64,000 bases of DNA. Source: Burkholderiales bacterium (GTDB lineage Bacteria; Pseudomonadota; Gammaproteobacteria; Burkholderiales; Burkholderiaceae_B). The stretch spans positions 62,001-126,000 of the forward strand of contig JAJTEM010000002.1 in NCBI GenBank assembly GCA_021299735.1, written 5' to 3'. A model generated the notes under the pieces. That model did no database searches. It was not told the origin of the DNA and worked only from the letters and a program-made list of their open reading frames with translations. Every line of letters begins with the position of its first letter. Position 1 is the stretch's first letter. A program made the translations under genes and the position numbers. This document shows positions 57,724 to 64,000 of this stretch, in pieces.

Positions 57724-59646
57724 TTAGCCGTCCAGTTCTTCCCAGCGTGCATAGGCTTTCAACAATTCTTCTTCTACTGCAGTCATTCTGGCCTGCGCTG
57801 CAGTAATCACATTGGCTTCCTGCTGATAAAAGCCTGGGTCGCCAATTTTCGCCACCAGTGCTTCCTGTTCGGTTTCCAGTTTTTCGATCAGCGCAGGCAG
57901 CATTTCCAGTTCACGTTGTTCCTTGTAACCCAGCTTTTTGGTTTTCTTGGCGGCGACAGGCGTTGGCGCCGCAACAGCCTGTGGCGCAATTGCAGTTGAC
58001 GCAATTGGTGCAGCATTGGCCGTATTGGCTTTGCCCACGTTGGCCCAAGGGTCAGTGGTGCGTTGGCGCAGCCAGTCGTCATAGCCACCCACATAATCGC
58101 CCACCACGCCATTGCCTTCAAACACCAGGCAACGGGTCACAATCTGGTTCAAAAACTCCCGGTCGTGGCTCACCAAAATCAGTGTGCCCTGGTAAGCCAT
58201 CAGTTTTTCTTCCAGCAATTCCAGGGTTTCAATGTCCAGGTCGTTGGTGGGTTCGTCCAGCACCATCACGTTCGATGGTGTTGAAAACAACTGCGCCAGA
58301 ATCAGCCTTGCCCGTTCGCCACCCGACAAACTTCGCACGGGTTGGCGCGCGCGGTCGGGGGTGAACAGGAAGTCTTGCAAATAACCAATTACGTGCTTGG
58401 CCTGCCCGTCGATGGTAATAAATTCCTTGCCGGCACCAATAATCTCAACTGCGGTGTCTTCTTCATTGAACTGGCTGCGTAATTGGTCAAAGTAAGCAAT
58501 TTCCAGTTTTGTGCCCAATTTGATTTGGCCAGAATCGGGTGGAAGCTGCCCCAGCAATACCTTCAGTGCTGTGGTTTTACCAATGCCGTTGGGGCCCAGA
58601 AAGCCGATTTTCTCACCACGCAAAATCGTGTTGGTGAAATTGCGCAAAATTGGCAAATCACCCAGCCGTTTGTTGATGTCGGTAAGTTCAGCCACCACCT
58701 TGCCGCTGCGCTCGGCTTCTTGCACCTGTACTTTGGCCGTGCCAACCACATTTCGACGGTCTGAAAACTGCTTTCGCATTTCCATCAGGGCGCGCACGCG
58801 GCCTTCGTTGCGGGTTCTGCGCGCTTCAATCCCGCGGCGAATCCACACTTCCTCTTCAGCCAGTTTTTTGTCAAACAAGGCGTTGGCCTTTTCCTGGGCA
58901 TGCAGAAATTCTGCTTTGCCTTTCAAATAACCTTCGTAGCCGCCCGACCAGCTTTTCAGCATACCGCGATCAAGATCACACACTCGTGTGGCCAGTTTGC
59001 GCATGAATGAACGGTCGTGGCTGACAAAAATAACCGCGCCCTTAAATTGGCGAATCTGCTCCTCAAGCAACTCAATGCTGGGAATGTCCAGGTGGTTGGT
59101 GGGTTCGTCCAGCAACAGCACATCGGGGTTACTCACCATGGCCTTGGCCAACATGACTTTGCGTTTCATTCCGCCCGATAATTTCGCAAAGGGCAAATCC
59201 GCAGGCAGCCTCATGCGGGAAAGCATTTGATCCACTTCGCTTTCCAGATGCCAGCCGTGGTGTTCGCCCAGCTCGTGCTGCGCTTGCTCAAGAGTTTTTG
59301 CTTGTTCTGGTGTCAGGGAGTCATGATCTAGCGGGCCCAAAGTGCGGCTGATGCTGATATGTTTGCCCAAGGCGCCGAAGCCCTGCGCCACTACATCGAA
59401 GATTGTTTCGTCATGTTCTTGGGGCACAGCCTGTTCAAGGCAGGTCATGCGCAGGCCGTCCTGTTTAATCACCAGGCCATCTTCAGGCGTGGTTTCGCCC
59501 GTCAGAATTCTGAACAGTGTGCTTTTGCCCGTGCCGTTGCGGCCCACCAGGGCCACGCGCTCGCGCTCTTCTATTGAAAAATCAACCTGATCCAGCAGCA
59601 CGGTGGTACCAATACGGTACGTGGCGGCTTTTAAACCCAACAACAT
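57724..59646 (-). CDS. uup: Uup, ABC-F ATPase
   Basis: A 640-residue ABC-F protein from ATG 59646 with AAAGGAAC upstream; the frame opens 51 bases earlier without a signal. Two ATPase domains: the first with Walker A GRNGTGKST and signature LSGGMKRK, the second with GPNGIGKTT and LSGGERARL, joined by the ABC-F linker. The block IRRGIEARRTRNEGRVRAL and a charged C-terminal coiled coil (residues about 560-640) are typical of Uup. Uup acts on ribosomes and branched DNA. The Ala/Thr/Pro stretch before the tail is a flexible linker. It is last in the leftward cell-wall cluster. Confidence 0.92.
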   Translation of the reverse strand: MLLGLKAATYRIGTTVLLDQVDFSIEERERVALVGRNGTGKSTLFRILTGETTPEDGLVIKQDGLRMTCLEQAVPQEHDETIFDVVAQGFGALGKHISISRTLGPLDHDSLTPEQAKTLEQAQHELGEHHGWHLESEVDQMLSRMRLPADLPFAKLSGGMKRKVMLAKAMVSNPDVLLLDEPTNHLDIPSIELLEEQIRQFKGAVIFVSHDRSFMRKLATRVCDLDRGMLKSWSGGYEGYLKGKAEFLHAQEKANALFDKKLAEEEVWIRRGIEARRTRNEGRVRALMEMRKQFSDRRNVVGTAKVQVQEAERSGKVVAELTDINKRLGDLPILRNFTNTILRGEKIGFLGPNGIGKTTALKVLLGQLPPDSGQIKLGTKLEIAYFDQLRSQFNEEDTAVEIIGAGKEFITIDGQAKHVIGYLQDFLFTPDRARQPVRSLSGGERARLILAQLFSTPSNVMVLDEPTNDLDIETLELLEEKLMAYQGTLILVSHDREFLNQIVTRCLVFEGNGVVGDYVGGYDDWLRQRTTDPWANVGKANTANAAPIASTAIAPQAVAAPTPVAAKKTKKLGYKEQRELEMLPALIEKLETEQEALVAKIGDPGFYQQEANVITAAQARMTAVEEELLKAYARWEELDG

Positions 59647-59663
59647 GTTTGTTCCTTTCGTCT

Positions 59664-60509
59664 TTATTTGGCAGTGGCCAGTGCCAGTGCGCAGCACAAG
59701 GCAGCATCGGGTGTGAACTGCCAGGCATTGATGGCATCAATACTGGCCCTGCGCGTCATTAACTGGAAAGCACCCACCTCGCCATCGCGGTTTGTGGGGC
59801 GGCGCCCCGGCTTTAACTGGCCATGAAACAGAATCACTGTTTCGTGATGCCAGCCACCATACAGCAAGGGGCGGCTTAACACCAGTTCATGGGGAGTTAA
59901 AGGTTTAATCCAGGCAAAATCGTCTGCATTCAGCCCAGCCTCTTCGTCCAGTTCGCGCCACAGTGTGCTGTCAATACTCTCGGCGCTGGCAATGCCACCT
60001 GCTGCAAGGTTGTCCAGCATGCCGGGGTTTTCGTGTTTGGTCATTGCGCGTACGCCTGTCCAAACACAGCCCTTGTGGTTCTCTACATGTACGTGCACGG
60101 CACGGCTGCGCAAACCCAGCGTTTTGAACAAGGCGCGCTCGGCGGTGGCCAGCATTTGCCCTTGTTGGGTCATCAGCAGTTGTTCTTCATTGCGCCAACC
60201 CGGCACCAGGCCAAGGGCTTTCAGCATGTTGCCAGCGGTGGCCAGTTTTGCGCTTAGTGCTTGCGGGCCGGTGGTGTCGCAGCATTCAATGCCAAGGGGG
60301 CTTACTGTACAGGCCAGTTCAGCTGCTTTGAATACCGTCTCAAACGTGCTCTGGTGCTGGGTATCCAAATACCCCATGTGTTCGCCGTTGATCAACCATT
60401 GTGTGAACTGCTGGTTCGGTGCACTGGTGTTATCACGCCAGTGGTCAACAAAGGGTTGAAACTGCGACGGCAAGGTATTTTGTAACCAGGCTTTGCTGGC
60501 GTGGATCAT
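59664..60509 (-). CDS. Nudix hydrolase with DUF4743-type N-terminal domain
   Basis: A 281-residue protein. The Nudix box is exact at about residues 170-192: GGIASAESIDSTLWRELDEE plus AGL, with the GX5EX7REUXEEXGU spacing. The N-terminal 120 residues form the helical domain found before Nudix domains in thiamine-pyrophosphokinase-related proteins (DUF4743). The substrate is a nucleoside diphosphate derivative but cannot be named. It starts 10 bases after rodA and ends 17 bases before uup, so it rides in the cell-wall operon. Confidence 0.87.
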   Translation of the reverse strand: MIHASKAWLQNTLPSQFQPFVDHWRDNTSAPNQQFTQWLINGEHMGYLDTQHQSTFETVFKAAELACTVSPLGIECCDTTGPQALSAKLATAGNMLKALGLVPGWRNEEQLLMTQQGQMLATAERALFKTLGLRSRAVHVHVENHKGCVWTGVRAMTKHENPGMLDNLAAGGIASAESIDSTLWRELDEEAGLNADDFAWIKPLTPHELVLSRPLLYGGWHHETVILFHGQLKPGRRPTNRDGEVGAFQLMTRRASIDAINAWQFTPDAALCCALALATAK

Positions 60510-60519
60510 GGCAATGCCT

Positions 60520-61644
60520 TCAGGTTTGAATCAGTTTTTTTGTGTTTTGAATACTCATCAAAATACCGGCACCCATGCCCAGGGTCACCATCGCGGTGCC
60601 TCCATAGCTCATCATGGGAAGTGGCACACCCACCACAGGCAAAATACCGCTAACCATACCAATATTCACAAAAGCATAGGTAAAGAAAATCAGTGCCATG
60701 GCGCCCGCCATCAGGCGTGAAAACAGTGTTGGCGCGTTGCCCGCAATTACAAGGCCACGCACAATCAGGCAGGTGTACAGGGTCAGCAATACCAGGCAAC
60801 CCAGCAGGCCGAATTCTTCGGCCAGTACCGCAAAAATAAAGTCGGTGGTGCGTTCCGGAATAAACTCAAGGTGGGTTTGGGTGCCTTGTAAAAAACCCTT
60901 GCCGGTAAAACCGCCCGAGCCCACAGCAACGGTAGACTGAATAATGTGAAAGCCTTTGCCCAGCGGATCTTGCGTGGGATCGATTAACGTAAGCACTCGC
61001 TGGCGCTGGTAATCATGCATCAGCGTCCAGAACACGGGCAGGCTGGCCAGGAACAAACCAGTTAGCCAGCCCAGCACTTTCCACGACAGACCCGCAAAGA
61101 AAATGACAAAGAAACCCGAGCCCAGCACCAGCAATGCTGTGCCCAGGTCGGGTTGTTTCAAAATCAGAATACCGGGAATTGCCAGAATAACGGAGGCCAC
61201 CACAAATTCGCGCCAGCCCGATACGTTTTCCCTTTGCTGGAAAAACCAGGCCAACATCAGTGGCATGGAAATTTTCATGATTTCAGAGGGTTGAATTCGT
61301 ATAAAACCGAGATTCAACCAACGCTGGGCACCTTTTGATATGTCGCCAAACAATTCAACCGCAATCAGTAAAACCACGCCCACCACGTAAAGGGGCAGGG
61401 CAATTCGCATCAAAAACTGGGGTTTCAGGTTGGCGGTAACCCACATCACCATAAAAGCAATCAGCAAGTTGCGTGAATGGTCGATGAATCGCCCTTCAAA
61501 ATCAAAAGCGGCGCTGTACTGGGTAATCAATGCAAACACAACCAGCGACAATAAAATGGTACTGAGTACCGGGTCAAAAACGGTCAGGAAGGGCTTGATG
61601 CGGGGCCAAATCGGTTCACGCTGAATGGCGCGTGTGCGGTTCAT
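60520..61644 (-). CDS. rodA: RodA, SEDS peptidoglycan glycosyltransferase
   Basis: A 374-residue polytopic SEDS protein with about ten membrane segments. Conserved blocks are FIRIQPSEIMKISMPLMLAWFF, LKQPDLGTALLVLGSG, and FIPERTTDFIFAVLAEEFG with the catalytic Asp region. The terminal VGVPLPMMSYGGTAMVTLG is the signature of the RodA/FtsW/SpoVE family. It polymerises glycan for the lateral wall with PBP2. It overlaps mrdA by 4 bases (61641-61644). It sits directly after PBP2, which points to RodA and not FtsW. Confidence 0.95.
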   Translation of the reverse strand: MNRTRAIQREPIWPRIKPFLTVFDPVLSTILLSLVVFALITQYSAAFDFEGRFIDHSRNLLIAFMVMWVTANLKPQFLMRIALPLYVVGVVLLIAVELFGDISKGAQRWLNLGFIRIQPSEIMKISMPLMLAWFFQQRENVSGWREFVVASVILAIPGILILKQPDLGTALLVLGSGFFVIFFAGLSWKVLGWLTGLFLASLPVFWTLMHDYQRQRVLTLIDPTQDPLGKGFHIIQSTVAVGSGGFTGKGFLQGTQTHLEFIPERTTDFIFAVLAEEFGLLGCLVLLTLYTCLIVRGLVIAGNAPTLFSRLMAGAMALIFFTYAFVNIGMVSGILPVVGVPLPMMSYGGTAMVTLGMGAGILMSIQNTKKLIQT

Positions 61645-63563
61645 GGCAAGGCCTCCGGGCTCGTGGTTTGTTCGGGTACCTGGGGTGGTGGCAGTTCAAC
61701 GGGTACACCACTTCCCATTTCAATTTGCCAGTAGGTGTCGAGAACTTTCTTAATGGCTGGCGCTGCGGATTGGCTACCAAAACCCGCGTTTTCAACAATT
61801 GCGGCCAGGGCTATTCGCGGTTGTTCCATTGGGGAAAAAGCGATAAACCAACCATGGTCGCGCAAGCGTTCCGCCGATGCGGCGCGATCTTTGTAAGTTT
61901 CGCCCTGCTTTAATCCAAACACCTGCGCTGTTCCTGTTTTCCCCGCAACTTCATAAGTCACGTTTTTAAATACACCCTTGGCCGTACCGTCCAGTACTAC
62001 TCCACGCATGCCGAGTTTTACCGTATCGACATGTTGCTTTTTCAAGTTTAGCTGTTTAAAGGCTTCCAGTGGTTTTTCCGTTACTTGACCATTGACAGGG
62101 TTCTGGAAGGCCTTGACCAGCCGTGGTGTAGCATTCATGCCGCCACTGGCCAGCACTGCGGTGGCGTGTGCCAATTGAAGCGGAGTGTAGTTGTTATACC
62201 CTTGCCCGATGGCCACCGAGACGGTCTCGCCAGAGTACCAGCGTTGTGCCTCAGCTTTCTTGAATGCATTTGCTTTCCATTCCCTTGAGGGTAGTACACC
62301 CGTGCGCTCACCGTCCAGGTCGATTCCTGTGCGCGAGCCAAAACCAAAGCGCCCCATGAATTCGGAAATAATATCGATACCCATGTCACTGCCCAGCATG
62401 TAGTAGTAGGTATTGCAGGACTCAGCAATCGATTTGTACATGTCCACCATGCCATGGCCACCAATTTTGTCGTCCATGAACCGGCGCGAACCAAAGTCAA
62501 AGAAGCCAGGGTCACGCAGTGTGCTTGATGCGGTGCGAAAACCGTTCTCCAGTGCAGCCAACGCCATGAAAGGTTTAAAGGTGGAGCCTGGCGGGTATGT
62601 GCCTGCCAGCGGGCGGTTCAGCAGTGGCCGGTCAATGCTTTCATTCAGTAATTTCCAGTTTTCCGGGTCAATTCCTTCCACAAACAGGTTGGGGTCAAAG
62701 CTCGGTGCGCTCACCATGGCGAGAATGTCGCCATTGCGTGGGTCGATGGCAACCAAGGCCCCGCGTTTGCCTTCAAGTGCCTCTTCAGCAGCTTCTTGCA
62801 GGCGAATGTCGATTGACAACATCAGGTTTTCGCCTGGCACAGCTGGCGAGCGGGAAAGCACACGCACAGCCCTGCCGCCTGCTGATGTTTCTACCTCTTC
62901 AAAACCGGTTCTACCGTGAAGTTGGGTTTCATAGCGTTTTTCAAGGCCGTCTTTTCCAATGTAGGCCGTGCCCCGGTAGTTGTTTGTTTGGTCCAGTTCT
63001 TCGATGCGCTCTTGATCTTTCGCGGAAATTCGGCCGATGTAGCCCAACAAATGGGCTGCATGGGGACCGTAAGGGTATTGCCTGAAAAGGCGCGCTCGAA
63101 TTTCAACGCCGGGGAAGCGGAAACTTTGAACGGCGAAACGTGCCACTTCCTCATCGGTGAGCCTCGTGCGAATCGGGATTGATTCAAATCGTTTTGATTC
63201 TGCGCGAAGTTTTTTGAATCGCCTGCGGTCCAGTGCGGAAATTTCAACAATCTTGCCCAGCTCATCGATCATCTCGTTCAGGTTGTCGATTTTCGAAGGC
63301 GTAATTTCCAGGGTGTAGGCAGAATAATTATTGGCCAGCACCACACCATTGCGATCCAGAATCAGCCCCCGGTTTGGCACCAGCGGCACAATCGTGATTC
63401 GGTTATCTTCTGCCTTGGATTGGTATTTGTCGTAGCTGATCACCTGCAACCAAAGCAGGCGGGCCACCAAAATCAGAAAAAGCAACACCACAAAGAGGCC
63501 AGCCAGAAACAGCCGAAACCGGAACTGCTTGATGGCTTGTTCTGGGTGGTTAAACTCGGTCAT
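61641..63563 (-). CDS. mrdA: Penicillin-binding protein 2 (PBP2)
   Basis: A 640-residue class B transpeptidase with one N-terminal membrane helix (FRLFLAGLFVVLLFLILVA). A dimerisation/pedestal domain follows, and then the transpeptidase domain with the active-site serine in PGSTFKPF, SCN in AESCNTYYYM, and the KTG in EVAGKTGTAQV. The C-terminal tail is Pro-rich. PBP2 crosslinks lateral wall with RodA. It overlaps mreD by 4 bases and rodA by 4 bases. Confidence 0.96.
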   Translation of the reverse strand: MTEFNHPEQAIKQFRFRLFLAGLFVVLLFLILVARLLWLQVISYDKYQSKAEDNRITIVPLVPNRGLILDRNGVVLANNYSAYTLEITPSKIDNLNEMIDELGKIVEISALDRRRFKKLRAESKRFESIPIRTRLTDEEVARFAVQSFRFPGVEIRARLFRQYPYGPHAAHLLGYIGRISAKDQERIEELDQTNNYRGTAYIGKDGLEKRYETQLHGRTGFEEVETSAGGRAVRVLSRSPAVPGENLMLSIDIRLQEAAEEALEGKRGALVAIDPRNGDILAMVSAPSFDPNLFVEGIDPENWKLLNESIDRPLLNRPLAGTYPPGSTFKPFMALAALENGFRTASSTLRDPGFFDFGSRRFMDDKIGGHGMVDMYKSIAESCNTYYYMLGSDMGIDIISEFMGRFGFGSRTGIDLDGERTGVLPSREWKANAFKKAEAQRWYSGETVSVAIGQGYNNYTPLQLAHATAVLASGGMNATPRLVKAFQNPVNGQVTEKPLEAFKQLNLKKQHVDTVKLGMRGVVLDGTAKGVFKNVTYEVAGKTGTAQVFGLKQGETYKDRAASAERLRDHGWFIAFSPMEQPRIALAAIVENAGFGSQSAAPAIKKVLDTYWQIEMGSGVPVELPPPQVPEQTTSPEALP

Positions 63564-64000
63564 ATCGGGCGATCGTTGTCACGGTTTTGTGGAAGTTTTT
63601 GTGGGGCCAGCAGCAGGAACTGTGTCAGGGGCCACAAGGCAGCGGTCAGCACGCTTTCTGCGAATATCCAGGCACCCGGGAATGTGCCGCCAAACATAAC
63701 CCGGATTCCCACCGTGATTGCCTGCGCGGCCAGTAGCAAAGGGAATATATGGGCTGCTTGCATCACTGGCGAAAACCACATCACCCTGCGGTGAATGGTG
63801 ATGGCAAAGTAGGAGAGCAGGGTGTAGGCCAGCGCATGCTCACCGAACACGCTGGCCGAATGTACGTCGATTGCAGCACCGAAGCACCATGCTACGCCGA
63901 TACCAATTCGTCTGGGTTGCCGAATGTTCCAGAATACCAGCACCAAAGCCATCAGGTCTGGCGTAATCCAGTTTCTGTCAATCGGGATGAATTTAAACAG
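63560..64000 (-). CDS. mreD: MreD, rod-shape protein (5' end outside window)
   Basis: An open frame runs to the window edge in phase, so about 147 C-terminal residues are present; the internal Met at 63952 is not the start. The sequence NWITPDLMALVLVFWNIRQPRR is the MreD hallmark, followed by four membrane segments. MreD is a membrane part of the MreBCD elongasome. It overlaps mrdA by 4 bases. mreB and mreC are expected just past the edge. Confidence 0.9.
   Translation of the reverse strand: MFKFIPIDRNWITPDLMALVLVFWNIRQPRRIGIGVAWCFGAAIDVHSASVFGEHALAYTLLSYFAITIHRRVMWFSPVMQAAHIFPLLLAAQAITVGIRVMFGGTFPGAWIFAESVLTAALWPLTQFLLLAPQKLPQNRDNDRPI

Overview
The window looks like a chromosomal segment of a Burkholderiales-type betaproteobacterium with moderate GC. 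It resembles Limnobacter in gene style, but that is an inference from protein character and not a database match. Typical markers are a pEtN-cellulose (bcsG/E/F) locus, an mreD-mrdA-rodA cell-wall cluster, PHA-synthase-like and wax-ester-synthase genes, PaaX- and LysR-type regulators and rlhA.

Layout. 1-3.9 kb: the 3' end of a large haemagglutinin-like surface protein, a GlcG/HbpS-family protein, an NlpC/P60 lipoprotein and an unrecognised glycine-zipper protein. 3.9-10 kb: htpX overlapping a ribosome-hibernation-factor-like gene, a LysR regulator with an AEC permease, msrA and rlhA. 10-14 kb: a phosphate module in the order pstC-pstA-pstB then pstS. A clear Pho box lies before pstC and a weaker one before pstS. 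14-16.5 kb: a fatty-acid-hydroxylase-type membrane enzyme converging on an arsR-arsC-aquaporin operon, in which the aquaporin sits where an arsenite pump would be expected. 16.6-18.6 kb: a short PHA-synthase-like protein and a 690-base gene-free segment rich in inverted and direct repeats.

18.6-38.5 kb: metabolic and accessory genes. These include a PaaX-like regulator, acuI, two EamA transporters, a tandem GST-N protein, an FkbM methyltransferase and an animal-type haem peroxidase. A three-gene accessory patch (25.1-28.0 kb) ends in a probable ADP-ribosyltransferase. The rest are a second hydroxylase, an aldolase-family protein, a cytochrome c, an OYE-family reductase, an AI-2E permease, a PF10118-type protein, a thioesterase, a nuclease, a crotonase, a small orphan protein beginning MGNSVSS and a wax ester synthase/DGAT.

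38.5-51.1 kb: a complete leftward cellulose operon, bcsB-Z-C-E-F-Q-A-G plus a BcsR-like gene, mostly with 4-base overlaps. Two features are odd. bcsB carries one in-frame TAA, and the PilZ domain of BcsA has lost the first Arg of RxxxR and the Asp/Asn of the second motif. Divergent from the operon are a STAS protein and a 1026-residue REC-PP2C-REC-dead PP2C-HATPase protein. Together they form a partner-switching module and are a candidate alternative regulator of the cellulose genes.

54.8-64 kb: a MerR-type regulator, pldA with an overlapping secreted-protein gene, then a leftward cluster mreD (cut by the window edge)-mrdA-rodA-Nudix-uup. I saw no tRNA, rRNA, CRISPR array, transposase or prophage.
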